A stretch of 38,138 bases of DNA from JAAYJR01 sp964540755 (GCA_964540755.1 CAZIOB010000149.1:1-38138), one strand, 5' to 3'. Positions 24,196 to 34,024 are shown, numbered from the stretch's first letter. The notes: a model not told the origin generated them from the sequence alone. Numbers and translations are program-made.

Positions 24196-25029
24196 TTATA
24201 TTATTTGCCTGTCTTCAAGCGCCTCACTCATCTCATCCCGGACTGTTTGTGCTGCTATGCCGGCTTTCTCTGCAAAATCATCTCCCCGGGAGGCATATAT
24301 TATAGCCCGCGAAGAGTTTACCAACAAACCACATCTGCTGTTAAGACCGGATTCCGCAGTTTCCTTAAGGCTCCCCCCCTGTGCCCCAATGCCGGGGACC
24401 AAAAGGAAATGGCCGGGAACAATACTGCGTATTTCCTTCAGTTTATCGGACCGGGTTGCACCGGCCACATACATGATATTTTCTGAAGTACCCCAGTTTT
24501 TTGATACTTTAAGCACTGTTTTAAAAAGTTCATCTCCTGTAAATTTATCCTGCAGAAACTGAAAATCACCAGCTCCTTCGTTTGAAGTAAGAGCCAGAAT
24601 AATTACCCATTTATCAGGGTATGACAGGAAAGGCCTTACAGAGTCTTCGCCCATATAAGGGACGACTGTCACTGCATCAAAATCGAGCTTATCGAAGAAT
24701 GCACGTGCATAAAGGCTTGCTGTATTGCCAATGTCGCCACGTTTGGCATCAGCAATAAGAAAAATTTCCGGATACTTTGATCTAATGTATGCTACAGTCT
24801 TTTCCAGGCTTTCCCAGCCTCTCCATCCCAGACTTTCATAAAAGGCCAGATTCGGTTTATATGCTACAGCATATTTTGCCGTAGCGTCAACTATCGCCTT
24901 ATTAAAGGAAAACACCGGATCAGGATTATTTTTCAAATATCCGGGTATTTTCAGGATATCGGTATCCAGTCCCACACATAAAAAGCTTTTTTTAAGTTTA
25001 ATCTGTTTAAGAAGTTGTTGTTGGTTCAT
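24196..25029 (-). CDS. pyrF: Orotidine 5'-phosphate decarboxylase (long, PyrF type 2)
   Basis: The 277-residue protein converts OMP to UMP, the last step of de novo pyrimidine synthesis. It has FLCVGLDTDI at the N-terminus, the catalytic LIADAKRGDIGNTA, and a late LVPGIGAQGGSLKE phosphate-binding loop. The length fits the longer bacterial OMP decarboxylase group rather than the ~230-residue E. coli type. It lies 9 bases downstream of prfA on the minus strand, so the two share an mRNA; this order is usual in Bacteroidota. Confidence 0.95.
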   Translation of the reverse strand: MNQQQLLKQIKLKKSFLCVGLDTDILKIPGYLKNNPDPVFSFNKAIVDATAKYAVAYKPNLAFYESLGWRGWESLEKTVAYIRSKYPEIFLIADAKRGDIGNTASLYARAFFDKLDFDAVTVVPYMGEDSVRPFLSYPDKWVIILALTSNEGAGDFQFLQDKFTGDELFKTVLKVSKNWGTSENIMYVAGATRSDKLKEIRSIVPGHFLLVPGIGAQGGSLKETAESGLNSRCGLLVNSSRAIIYASRGDDFAEKAGIAAQTVRDEMSEALEDRQII

Positions 25030-25038
25030 AGTATCTTA

Positions 25039-26124
25039 TTATATTTCCGACTCTTTTAATTTTTGTGCATTCTCTTCGATCATCAGTTTTTCAATAATTT
25101 CATCCAGTTCGCCGTTGATTACAGCCTGCAGGTTGTATATTGTAAGATTGATCCGGTGGTCTGTCACCCTGCCCTGCGGCCAGTTATAGGTCCGTATTTT
25201 TGCAGAGCGGTCGCCTGTAGAAACCATTGTTTTGCGTTTTGATGATATCTCATCGATATATTTCTGGTACTCCATGTTATAAATCCTTGTACGAAGCTCA
25301 TTCATTGCCCTGGCAAGATTTTTTATCTGCGATTTCTCATCCTGGCACGTAACAACAATACCAGTAGGGATGTGAGTTAACCTTATGGCCGAGTAAGTTG
25401 TGTTAACCGATTGTCCCCCGGGACCCGAAGAACAATAGGTATCTTTTTTGATATCGGACTCTTTCAGATCAACATCAAACTCTTCTGCTTCCGGCAGAAC
25501 TGCAACGGTTGCTGCCGATGTATGCACACGGCCCTGGGTTTCTGTCTGCGGCACCCGCTGTACCCGGTGCACTCCCGACTCATATTTCATTATACCATAA
25601 ACACCTTCCCCGCTTATATTTGCAACTATCTCCTTAAAGCCGCCTGCCGTACCTTCATTATGATTAGTAACTTCCAGTCGCCACCCTTTCTTTTCCGCAA
25701 ATTTTGAATACATTCGAAACAGGTCTCCCGCGAATATACTCGCCTCATCTCCGCCGGTACCGGCCCTGATCTCAAGAATCGCATTTTTACTATCTTCAGG
25801 ATCATCAGGGACGAGTAACATTTTTATCTCTTTTTCTTTTGCGGGGATCTGCTCTTCTGCCTTCTCTATCTCTTCACGGGCCATTTCACGTAATTCTTCA
25901 TCCGATTCCTCTGACAGTATCTCTCTGCCGGAAGTAATATTGTCGATCAGGTTTTTATATTCTTTAAAAACCTTCAGTAATTTTTGCAGACTCTTATACT
26001 CCTGGTTAAGTTTGACATAGCGCTTCATGTCACCGATAACATCAGGATCGGTAATCAGTTGTTCCACCTCCTCAAAACGGTGTTTAACAGATTCATATTT
26101 TTCAAGTAATTTATTGTCAGCCAT
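25039..26124 (-). CDS. prfA: Peptide chain release factor 1
   Basis: The 361-residue protein contains the universal peptidyl-tRNA hydrolysis motif GGQ (236-238, in SSGPGGQSVNTT) and the codon-recognition PxT tripeptide as PQT (192-194, in RVPQTETQGR), which places it in RF1 (UAA/UAG) rather than RF2. An acidic stretch (PDDPEDSKNAILEIRAGTGGDE, shown in part as GTGGDE) and the N-terminal coiled domain are normal. No frameshift is present. It precedes pyrF by 9 bases and follows purM with a 158-base gap. Confidence 0.96.
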   Translation of the reverse strand: MADNKLLEKYESVKHRFEEVEQLITDPDVIGDMKRYVKLNQEYKSLQKLLKVFKEYKNLIDNITSGREILSEESDEELREMAREEIEKAEEQIPAKEKEIKMLLVPDDPEDSKNAILEIRAGTGGDEASIFAGDLFRMYSKFAEKKGWRLEVTNHNEGTAGGFKEIVANISGEGVYGIMKYESGVHRVQRVPQTETQGRVHTSAATVAVLPEAEEFDVDLKESDIKKDTYCSSGPGGQSVNTTYSAIRLTHIPTGIVVTCQDEKSQIKNLARAMNELRTRIYNMEYQKYIDEISSKRKTMVSTGDRSAKIRTYNWPQGRVTDHRINLTIYNLQAVINGELDEIIEKLMIEENAQKLKESEI

Positions 26125-26282
26125 ATTTTTACATTTTTAACCCGGTAATTATTATGTGAACTTTAACTGTCATTTTTCTATCCTTATGCATATATATTAC
26201 TCAGGAACAGGCTATGCGGATCATTACGCAACTTACAGCCCTGCCTCCAAAGATGCATGAGGTTGATAAAATACAGGATAAG

Positions 26283-27452
26283 CTAATAGAAAAAAGTGCC
26301 TTTTTCCGATTTGACAGTAAGTTTTTTACCCTGACAGGATTCTACCCTGCCTATTATCTTAGCATCGATACCAAAGGATTCAGAGATTGATATTATTTCA
26401 TCTGCAACTTCCGGTGCAGTATATATCTCAAAACGATGTCCCATATTAAACACTTTATACATCTCCCTCCAGGTTGTTCCTGACTCCTTTTGTATTATCC
26501 GGAAAAGCCGGGGGATTTCAAACATGTTATCTTTTATTATGTGAAGATTATCAATATAATGAAGTACTTTGGTCTGTGCACCTCCGGAGCAATGAATCAT
26601 TCCTGATATCCCGCCATGGAATTTTTCCAAAACTTTCTTTACGACAGGCGCATATGTGCGTGTAGGAGATAATACCAGTTTACCTGCATCAACTCCCAGT
26701 TCACTGATCTTATCGGTTAGCTTAAAGCTCCCTGAATAAACAAGCTCAGCAGGCATTGCGGGATCATAACTCTCCGGGTATTTTTCCGAAAGATATTTAC
26801 TAAAAACATCATGACGGGCAGAAGTAAGCCCGTTACTGCCCATGCCACCGTTGTACTCCTTTTCATATGTAGCCCGGCCGGAGGATGAAAGTCCCACAAT
26901 AACATCACCGGCCCTGATATTCCCGGCGACAATAACCTCATTGCGTTTCATACGGCAAACAACCGTTGAATCCAGTATGATCGTTCTCACCAGATCCCCG
27001 ACATCAGCTGTTTCCCCACCGGTTGACCAAATCTCTATCCCCATCTCCCTGAGGTCAGAAAGTAACTCTTCAGTCCCGTTGATAATAGCAGATATAACTT
27101 CTCCCGGAATAAGATTTTTATTCCTTCCGATAGTTGAAGAAACAAGTATGTTATTGACAGCGCCCACACATATCAGGTCATCAAGATTCATTATAAGGGC
27201 ATCCTGGGCTATTCCTTTCCATACGGAGAGGTCTCCGGTCTCTTTCCAGTACATATATGCCAGGGCAGACTTAGTGCCTGCTCCGTCAGCATGCATTATA
27301 TTGCACCAGTTTTCATCACCTCCCAGGTAATCAGGAATTATTTTACAAAAAGCATTTTCAAACAGGCCTTTGTCAATATTCCTTATTGCCTTGTACAGAT
27401 CTTCTTTTGATGCTGAAACACCACGTGCATAATATCTTGATTCAGTTACCAT
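26283..27452 (-). CDS. purM: Phosphoribosylformylglycinamidine cyclo-ligase (AIR synthase) family
   Basis: The 389-residue protein has the PurM two-domain pattern with MHADGAGTKSALAY, an NDLI-equivalent ALIMNLDDLICVG, STGGETADVGDLVRTI and a glycine-rich VIVGLSSSGRATYE. It forms aminoimidazole ribotide from FGAM with ATP. The length exceeds the ~345-residue E. coli enzyme but matches the divergent Bacteroidota form I recall. It is upstream of prfA and pyrF on the same strand. A -7-like TAATTTTG lies just ahead of the start on the minus strand. Confidence 0.9.
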   Translation of the reverse strand: MVTESRYYARGVSASKEDLYKAIRNIDKGLFENAFCKIIPDYLGGDENWCNIMHADGAGTKSALAYMYWKETGDLSVWKGIAQDALIMNLDDLICVGAVNNILVSSTIGRNKNLIPGEVISAIINGTEELLSDLREMGIEIWSTGGETADVGDLVRTIILDSTVVCRMKRNEVIVAGNIRAGDVIVGLSSSGRATYEKEYNGGMGSNGLTSARHDVFSKYLSEKYPESYDPAMPAELVYSGSFKLTDKISELGVDAGKLVLSPTRTYAPVVKKVLEKFHGGISGMIHCSGGAQTKVLHYIDNLHIIKDNMFEIPRLFRIIQKESGTTWREMYKVFNMGHRFEIYTAPEVADEIISISESFGIDAKIIGRVESCQGKKLTVKSEKGTFFY

Positions 27453-27651
27453 CTCTTTCTTAAAACTGCAAAATTAACATTATTCAGTGAAACGAACATG
27501 AAAATTTTAATTCTTAAATTTTCACAAAAAAGAATGATTAAAATTTTCTTGTGAGAGTGAGGAACGAACGGTTCCATTTTTTGGCCAATTAATTCAACCC
27601 TGGTTTATTTTTTCTGAGTGTCTGGTATCTATTAACGTTCATATCCCCGGG

Positions 27652-29322
27652 TTACCCGGCATACAGGAAACGCTTAATTTTTTTAGTTGGTGTTTTTTCA
27701 AAAGGTATTGGTTGGAGAATTACTTCCTGCAACTTTGAAAATTTATTCAACTCGGCATTCACTTTCTTATGTATTTCCTTCAGTATGTCATCTGTCTTAT
27801 TATAAATAAACTGCTGAGCTTCATTTTTAAAATGCTTAAAATTCTGTTCAATCTCTTCCATATTCAAATGGATCATTGCAACAAGTTTTCCCTTTTTTTC
27901 AATAACAAGAGATTCCAAAACAAACCTCATTTTATTAATTACCGATTCAATCTCCTCAGGATATATATTTTCACCGCTCGACCCGACTATCATTGTTTTA
28001 ACACGTCCTTTTATGGTAAGAAAATTATCCTTGTCAAATATTCCGCGGTCACCTGTCTTAAACCATCCGTCTTCGGTAAAAACCTCTTTTGTAAGATCCG
28101 GGGCTTTAAAGTATCCTTTCATAACATTAGGTCCTTTCACCTGTATCTCCCCTTCCCCGGTTTCAGGATTTACATCATAAAGACGCATTTGCACTCCAGG
28201 AATAGCAGGGCCTGTTGACCCAAGCCTTACATTTTTACCCACGGCGCCGGCAAGCAGGGGTGAAGTTTCCGTCAGGCCATAGCCTATTGCATACGGGAAC
28301 TTACCCTCCAGTAAGAATAATTCGGTCTGAGTTGATAATTTTGCACCTCCGATACCAAAAAACCTCAATTGGCCGCCAAAAGATTTATAAAGTTTTCGTG
28401 CTGCAATCCTGTGCAATATTTTTCTTACAGGCGGAACCGAATACAAAAACCTCATAACTGCGGTTTTCTGAAATTTTGGTAAAATTTTTGCCCTGAAAAC
28501 TTTCTCAATTAACAGAGGAACAACAAGCATAATAGTGGGCTTCACCTTTTGGAGGGCCGGCAATAAAACCGACGCGACCGGAGGCTTACGCAGGTAATGA
28601 ACAGATGCACCGTATTTCATTGGCAACAGGAAGCTTATCGTATTTTCAAAAGTATGGGACAAGGGCAGGACAGACAAAAAACGGTCTGTTGTTTTTATCT
28701 CCTGGAGCTTATAACTCTGTCCGGCTGTCCAGGCCAGATTCTTGTGAGTTAACATCACTCCCTTTGAATTACCTGTTGTTCCGGATGTATAAATGATTGA
28801 AGCCAGATCATCCTCCTCAATCTCTTCGGGCATTATTTCTCCGGTGATATCATGAATTGATGATTCCGCTTTCTGAAAACTTTCAGAAGAAGCATTCCGT
28901 GGAATAAGGGCAAAATTATCCAGCAGGATAAGCTTTTCCGGCAAAAAAATATCATCACTTCGAATCAGGCCTGAATATAATTTTTCTGAAATAAAAAGAA
29001 CTTTTGTCCCGGAGTGTTCTAAAATAGATTTTATCTCATTAACATGAAAATCAGGCAGAATCGGAACTGCTACAGCACCTGTCCACATAATGGCAAAAAA
29101 AGCAACCCCCCAGTTAGGCATATTTGTGCTTAAAATTGCCACCTTATCTCCCTTTGAAACACCAGACTCCCTCAAGAGTGCAGCAACCTTCATAACGTCC
29201 GCACCCATTTGCCTGTAAGTATAATTATCTTCGCCGGCAAAAACAAGAGATGTATTATCAGGATAATCCCTCAATGATTCCGCCAGCAACGATGTTATGG
29301 TATATTTTGAATTGTTTGTCAT
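27652..29322 (-). CDS. Long-chain fatty acid-CoA ligase-type AMP-binding protein
   Basis: The 556-residue protein is an adenylate-forming enzyme with the P-loop IIYTSGTTGNSKGVML (~176-191), the A5-type GYGLTETSPLL, the A7/A8 region TGDRGIFDKDNFLTIKGRVK and a C-terminal catalytic lysine context (PTKKIKRFLY). The order and spacing match long-chain acyl-CoA synthetases; some relatives are acyl-ACP ligases. It activates fatty acids as acyl-AMP then acyl-CoA in the cytoplasm. It appears to be a single-gene unit: ~200 bases separate it from purM and 364 bases from the divergent VOC gene. Chain-length preference cannot be told. Confidence 0.9.
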   Translation of the reverse strand: MTNNSKYTITSLLAESLRDYPDNTSLVFAGEDNYTYRQMGADVMKVAALLRESGVSKGDKVAILSTNMPNWGVAFFAIMWTGAVAVPILPDFHVNEIKSILEHSGTKVLFISEKLYSGLIRSDDIFLPEKLILLDNFALIPRNASSESFQKAESSIHDITGEIMPEEIEEDDLASIIYTSGTTGNSKGVMLTHKNLAWTAGQSYKLQEIKTTDRFLSVLPLSHTFENTISFLLPMKYGASVHYLRKPPVASVLLPALQKVKPTIMLVVPLLIEKVFRAKILPKFQKTAVMRFLYSVPPVRKILHRIAARKLYKSFGGQLRFFGIGGAKLSTQTELFLLEGKFPYAIGYGLTETSPLLAGAVGKNVRLGSTGPAIPGVQMRLYDVNPETGEGEIQVKGPNVMKGYFKAPDLTKEVFTEDGWFKTGDRGIFDKDNFLTIKGRVKTMIVGSSGENIYPEEIESVINKMRFVLESLVIEKKGKLVAMIHLNMEEIEQNFKHFKNEAQQFIYNKTDDILKEIHKKVNAELNKFSKLQEVILQPIPFEKTPTKKIKRFLYAG

Positions 29323-29686
29323 CTTCCTTTTCCTTTATAACAGTCTAATAAATTAATTAAAGAATTCAATATCAGCAAATATAATAATAAACCAGTATCA
29401 AAAATCTTTCCGGCACATTTGTAACTATTTTTAACAGTTGGCTTGTAAAATTATAATTAATCATCTAAACAGCTGATCACATCTAATTGTTTTGTAAATT
29501 TGAAGATGTTATTTGAGAATCAGTTTGGATAATTTTCGATCTTCTATATTAAAAATTCGGCAAAAAACACTGTCGGATTTATATTTTATATAATTGTAAT
29601 GAGAGCCAAAAGGTTATTTCTAATGATTCTCTATTACTAATATTTTTAGTAAATTTTATTAATTTGTCATTTTAAAACATATAACA
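29323..29686. other. AT-rich divergent intergenic region
   Basis: A -7-like TATATTTGC on the minus strand (29375-29383) may serve the AMP-binding gene, without a well-placed TTG. A 6-bp inverted repeat (TTACTA 29634-29639, TAGTAA 29647-29652) followed by an AT-rich stretch lies ahead of the VOC gene. I see no gene or RNA here. Confidence 0.4.
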
Positions 29687-30079
29687 GTGAAGATAGATCA
29701 TATTGCCATCTGGACTTACAACCTTGAGGGTTTGCGTAATTTCTACATGCACTATTTTGACGCATCTTCTTCTGACATCTACTTTAACCATTCAAAAGAG
29801 TTCAGCTCATATTTTCTGACTTTCGACGGAGATTGCCGGCTGGAGCTTATGGAAATGCCAAATATTCCAAAATCCAAAAATGATCCTGTGAAAAATTATA
29901 CGGGTATGAATCATATCGCAATTAATGTCGGGTCAAAAACAGAAGTAAACCACCTGACTGAGGTTCTCAGAAATGATGGGTTCCAGGTTATGAGCGAACC
30001 CCATACTTCAGGCGATGGATTATATGTGAGTGTCGTTCTTGATCCCGACAGAAACAGGGTTGAAATATTGGCTCCATAA
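29687..30079 (+). CDS. VOC family (glyoxalase-like) protein
   Basis: The start is GTG at 29687; no ATG lies close upstream in frame. The 130-residue single-domain protein has the paired beta-alpha-beta-beta-beta layout of VOC proteins: DHIAIWTYNLEGLRNFY, then LELMEMP, MNHIAINVGS and NRVEILAP. The potential metal ligands (His5, the Glu of LELMEM, the His of MNHIA and the Glu of VEILAP) are all present, as in glyoxalase I-type enzymes. The substrate is unknown. It lies 156 bases before the sulfatase gene on the same strand but has a separate promoter between, so functional linkage is weak. Confidence 0.85.
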   Translation: MKIDHIAIWTYNLEGLRNFYMHYFDASSSDIYFNHSKEFSSYFLTFDGDCRLELMEMPNIPKSKNDPVKNYTGMNHIAINVGSKTEVNHLTEVLRNDGFQVMSEPHTSGDGLYVSVVLDPDRNRVEILAP

Positions 30080-30121
30080 CAAAAACTATCGTACATACTG
30101 TATTTTTATTGCCATTTATAT

Positions 30122-30129
30122 TACTTTTG
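30122..30129 (+). promoter_or_regulatory. Candidate -7 box of the sulfatase operon
   Basis: TACTTTTG followed by C fits the Bacteroidota -7 box exactly and would start transcription near 30137, giving a ~100-base leader. No TTG is found 19-21 bases upstream, so a regulator may be needed. Confidence 0.4.
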
Positions 30130-30235
30130 CAATTCATATTGTTATGAATTCTTTAAAAAATCAACTATGTCATACGGCATATATTAAAACATAATGAGAT
30201 ATTTGGCATATTAAAAAATTATAAATTTCATACAG

Positions 30236-32131
30236 ATGAGATTACAACAACTTACCTTCCATTACTTAATAACATTATTCACTTTCTCAGTATTATTCTT
30301 TCCCGGGTGCAGTGAAAAAAAACCAGATGAATTACCTAACATTCTCTGGCTTACCAGTGAAGATAACAGTCCTTTTCTGGGCTGTTACGGTGACATGTTC
30401 GCAACAACTCCAAATCTTGACAAGATGGCTTCCGGGGGTTTTTTATATACACATGCCTATGCAAACGCGCCCGTTTGCGCACCTGCCAGGAATACCATAA
30501 TCACCGGGGTATATGCCTGCTCAAATGGCAATCAGCATATGCGCAGCTATTATCCCAAATCAGAAACAGTAAAAACTTATCCCGAATTCTTGCGGGAAGC
30601 CGGATATTATTGTACTAACAACAGCAAAACCGATTACAATACAAACTCGATAGATCCGGATCAGATTTGGGATGAATCAAGTGGAAAGGCTCATTACAGG
30701 AACAGGCAGGAGGGACAACCATTCTTTGCAGTTTTTAACGTTACCGTATCCCATGAAAGCAGAGTGCATGATTCCATCCCTGATGAAAAACTGAGACATA
30801 GCCCTGATAAGGCCCCATTACCACCTTATCACCCGGCAACGCCAGCAATGAAACATGACTGGGCACAATATTATGATAAAGTAGAGGATATGGATACCTG
30901 GGTAGGAGAAAAGCTGAAAGAGCTTGAAGATGAAGGCCTTGCTGAAAACACAATTGTTTTTTATTACGCCGATCACGGAGGTGTGATTGCACGTAGCAAA
31001 AGATATGTATATGAGTCGGGAACACATGTCCCTTTTATTATAAGGATACCTGAGAAATACAAACACCTTTTTCCGGCTGAAAAACCGGGAGAAAAAGTAA
31101 ACCGGATAATAAGCTTTGTTGACCTGGCGCCTACGCTGCTTAGTATAACGGGCATACCGATACCCGAATATATGCAGGGTAATGCATTCCTCGGAGAACA
31201 GAAAACCAAAGATCCGGAATATGCCTTTATGTTCCGTGGCCGAATGGATGAGCGCTATGATATGTGCCGGGCTGTCAGGGACCACAAGTACCGTTATATA
31301 AAGAACTACATGCCATACCGGATTTACGGGCAACATCTGGAATATTTATGGAGAGCTCCCTCAATCCGTTCCTGGGAACAAGCATATAAGGCCGGTGAAT
31401 GCAACGAAATTCAAAGCAGATTTTGGAAACCAAAACCGGCTGAAGAGTTATATGACACTGAAAATGATCCGTGGGAAGTCAATAACCTGGCACAAAACCC
31501 TGAATATAAAGATGTGCTTAACCGCATGCGAAATGCCAACAGGGAATGGCTTATACGAATCTTTGATACAGGATTCATTCCTGAGGCAGATCGTATAGAC
31601 AGGGCTTCCGGCAAACCAGTGTATGATTATATGCGTTCAGGAAAAATTGATCTGGAACCAATAATTGAGGCAGCAGAAATTGCAACGAAAGGAGAGGAAA
31701 AAAATATTGATAAGCTGATATCATTCCTCAAGAGTGACGAAAGCGCTATCCGTTACTGGGGTGCAACCGGATTGCTGATACTGGGAGATAAAGCTTCAAT
31801 TGCCGTTGACGACCTGAAAAATTCTTTATCTGACGAATCCCCGGATGTTGTTACGGTAGCAGCTGAAGCTTTATATAATCTCGGAGAAAAAGAGGACGCA
31901 AAAAAAGCATTGTTGTCAGTCCTTAATAACCCGGATGAATTCGCCCGCTCCCGTTGTCTGAATACCATCGACTGCATCAATGAGAGTAGTCATGAGGTCA
32001 TAGAGGGAGTGGTTGCCATGGTTGCCGCCACTAAAGATAAAACACGGAGCCGTTATGACCTGCGCGCTGCAAAATGGTTGATCGAAAAATGGAAACTCAA
32101 AGAGGAAGATTATAATATTAAATTTGAGTGA
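30236..32131 (+). CDS. Lipoprotein sulfatase (formylglycine type) with C-terminal HEAT-like repeats
   Basis: The 631-residue product has a lipoprotein signal (lipobox FPGC, Cys25). The alkaline-phosphatase-fold domain begins ILWLTSEDNSPFLGCYGD, with the sulfatase signature CAPAR (Cys81-Arg85), where the cysteine is converted to formylglycine. A metal-binding FYYADHGG and a late SFVDLAPTLLSITGIP follow. This resembles heparan N-sulfatase-like members. Residues ~490-600 form helical HEAT-type repeats (SAIRYWGATGLLILGD, VVTVAAEALYNLGE). Activation needs a sulfatase-maturing radical-SAM enzyme, which is not in this window. It opens a plus-strand group with two exported Gfo/Idh oxidoreductases and a sugar porter. 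Confidence 0.92.
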   Translation: MRLQQLTFHYLITLFTFSVLFFPGCSEKKPDELPNILWLTSEDNSPFLGCYGDMFATTPNLDKMASGGFLYTHAYANAPVCAPARNTIITGVYACSNGNQHMRSYYPKSETVKTYPEFLREAGYYCTNNSKTDYNTNSIDPDQIWDESSGKAHYRNRQEGQPFFAVFNVTVSHESRVHDSIPDEKLRHSPDKAPLPPYHPATPAMKHDWAQYYDKVEDMDTWVGEKLKELEDEGLAENTIVFYYADHGGVIARSKRYVYESGTHVPFIIRIPEKYKHLFPAEKPGEKVNRIISFVDLAPTLLSITGIPIPEYMQGNAFLGEQKTKDPEYAFMFRGRMDERYDMCRAVRDHKYRYIKNYMPYRIYGQHLEYLWRAPSIRSWEQAYKAGECNEIQSRFWKPKPAEELYDTENDPWEVNNLAQNPEYKDVLNRMRNANREWLIRIFDTGFIPEADRIDRASGKPVYDYMRSGKIDLEPIIEAAEIATKGEEKNIDKLISFLKSDESAIRYWGATGLLILGDKASIAVDDLKNSLSDESPDVVTVAAEALYNLGEKEDAKKALLSVLNNPDEFARSRCLNTIDCINESSHEVIEGVVAMVAATKDKTRSRYDLRAAKWLIEKWKLKEEDYNIKFE

Positions 32132-32355
32132 TAAAATTTACACCCTTCATATACCTGGATATCAGAAAATTATATATTGCACAGAATGTAATGCAAAGCC
32201 ATGGGGAAGCACTCATGGCAGGATATATCTTAATAAAAAGATTTGCAAATTTTCAGTGATTATTTGATGGAACTCTTAATATCATTATATTTAACCGTTT
32301 TTTAAATAATATAATAATTTATAAATATTACCCGTCCAATTAAAATTCTTTTGTT

Positions 32356-33846
32356 ATGGAAAAAAAATCGAGTAAAAATGTTGTATCAAGGAGAGCATTC
32401 CTCGGTACAACTGCAGCTGCTGCTGCCGGGATTACCATTATTCCCAGTCATGTAGTGGCAGGATTAGGGCACAAAGCCCCGAGTGATAAACTCAATATCG
32501 TTGGCGTTGGCGTTGGGGGTATGGGTTTTGCAAATCTTAAAAACCTGGAATCAGAAAATATCGTTGGTTTGTGTGATGTTGACTGGAAATATGCAGACAA
32601 GGTATTTGAATATTTCCCAAAAGCCAAAAAGTACAAGGACTGGCGCAAGATGTACGATGAAATGGGCAAACAGTTCGATGCAGTGGTCATTGCTACTGCC
32701 GACCATACACATGCTATCGCTGCAGCTCATGCAATTACAATGGGAAAGCATGTTTATCTGCAAAAACCTCTGACTCATACGGTTTATGAATCACGGTTGC
32801 TGACCAAACTGGCTAAAAAATACAAAGTAGCAACGCAAATGGGGAACCAGGGGTCATCGGGAGAAGGAGTTAACCTGACTACTGAATGGATCGCTAACGG
32901 GGAGATAGGTGAAATTACAAAGGTAGAAGCTTTCACTGACCGTCCTATCTGGCCACAGGGACTGAACACACCGGAGCAGGGACACTGGGTGCCTGAAACT
33001 CTTGACTGGGACCTGTTCACCGGTCCGGCAAAAATGCGTCCGTACAACTCAATTTACCATCCCTGGAACTGGCGCGGCTGGTGGGATTATGGCACAGGGG
33101 CGCTTGGCGATATGGCATGCCACATTTTACACCCGGTATTTATTGGCCTTGAACTAAAATATCCAATTCATGCGCAGGGGAGCTCAACACTGTTATTACA
33201 GGACTGCGCACCAAATGCACAGTCAGTGCAAATGACCTTTCCCGAAAGGAAACCCTCCAAAAAAATGAAAATAAAACTACCACAGGTAGATGTTTACTGG
33301 TATGACGGAGGTATCAAGTGGATGCTGCCGGAGGGCTGGCCTTCCGGTAAAAACCCGAATGACGCAGGAGGCGGGGTTATATTCCACGGAACAAAAGACA
33401 CACTGATATGCGGATGCTATGGAGTAAATCCATGGTTGCTTTCAGGACGTAAACCCAACTCTCCCAAATTCCGCCGCCGCGTAGAACTTAGTCATGAGAT
33501 GGATTGGGCCCGTGCCTGTAAAGAAAGTCCCGAAAACCGAGTGCCTACTGCATCTGACTTCAGGGAAGCCGGCCCTTTCAACGAAATGGTAGTAATGGGT
33601 GTTTTGGCTGTCAGGTTACAGAATCTTAATAAAGTACTTGACTGGGATGGCGAAAATATGAAGTTCACCAATCTTACAGCTGGCGACGAGATTAAGATTG
33701 TGGTTGAGGATAAATTCACAATTAAGGATGGCCATCCAACATTTGACAAGACATGGACTGATCCTGTGCCGGCAGATGAATTTGCAGCAGAACTGATTAA
33801 GCACACCTATCGCAAACCATGGCGTTTGCCTGATATGCCGGCTTAA
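32356..33846 (+). CDS. Tat-exported Gfo/Idh/MocA family oxidoreductase (first of a tandem pair)
   Basis: The 496-residue product has a twin-arginine signal (VSRRAFLGTTAAAAAG, ~10-25). The NAD(P)-binding loop is VGVGVGGMGFA (~53-63) and the KP motif VYLQKPLTH (~135-143), then QMGNQGSSGEG. The C-terminal domain carries IYHPWNWRGWWDYG and ALGDMACHILHP, the latter being the conserved active-site His segment of this subgroup. It is ~225 bases after the sulfatase and 343 bases before its paralog at 34190; the two share the arrangement LGHKxPxDKLNI just after the signal. It likely acts in the periplasm on a sugar released by the neighbouring sulfatase; substrate unknown. Confidence 0.9.
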   Translation: MEKKSSKNVVSRRAFLGTTAAAAAGITIIPSHVVAGLGHKAPSDKLNIVGVGVGGMGFANLKNLESENIVGLCDVDWKYADKVFEYFPKAKKYKDWRKMYDEMGKQFDAVVIATADHTHAIAAAHAITMGKHVYLQKPLTHTVYESRLLTKLAKKYKVATQMGNQGSSGEGVNLTTEWIANGEIGEITKVEAFTDRPIWPQGLNTPEQGHWVPETLDWDLFTGPAKMRPYNSIYHPWNWRGWWDYGTGALGDMACHILHPVFIGLELKYPIHAQGSSTLLLQDCAPNAQSVQMTFPERKPSKKMKIKLPQVDVYWYDGGIKWMLPEGWPSGKNPNDAGGGVIFHGTKDTLICGCYGVNPWLLSGRKPNSPKFRRRVELSHEMDWARACKESPENRVPTASDFREAGPFNEMVVMGVLAVRLQNLNKVLDWDGENMKFTNLTAGDEIKIVVEDKFTIKDGHPTFDKTWTDPVPADEFAAELIKHTYRKPWRLPDMPA

Positions 33847-33862
33847 TTAATAATGATCCCTT

Positions 33863-33925
33863 AATGGGGCTGCCTGGAAAAATTAATAGTCCTACAAACC
33901 AAAGAACTTTACAGGCAACCCCATT
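33863..33925 (+). other. Long stem-loop after the first oxidoreductase gene
   Basis: AATGGGGCTGCCTG (33863-33876) pairs with CAGGCAACCCCATT (33912-33925), 13 of 14 positions, with a ~35-base loop. It begins 17 bases after the stop codon. No U-run follows, so it may protect the mRNA 3' end or act as a partial terminator. Confidence 0.5.
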
Positions 33926-33947
33926 ATTATATCCGTTGATCTTGAAT

Positions 33948-34024
33948 TTCTCCCGGTTTACTGACGGGGAACCGCGAATGCTTTATTTTCAGGTAACCTC
34001 ATCCACCTGATTTATCCGGGAGAA
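33948..34024 (+). other. Possible multi-stem RNA structure in the oxidoreductase intergenic region
   Basis: Outer arms TTCTCCCGG (33948-33956) and CCGGGAGAA (34016-34024) are perfect complements. Inside are CAGGT/ACCTG (33990-33994, 34005-34009) and CGGTT/AACCG (33954-33958, 33970-33974; the latter competes with the outer stem). The 343-base gap contains no gene. A leader structure for the gene at 34190 or a small RNA is possible. Confidence 0.35.

Noticed and set aside
27561..27575. GGAAC/GTTCC hairpin followed by a T-run, considered as a terminator
   Set aside because: The T-run is on the plus strand, but no plus-strand gene ends there.
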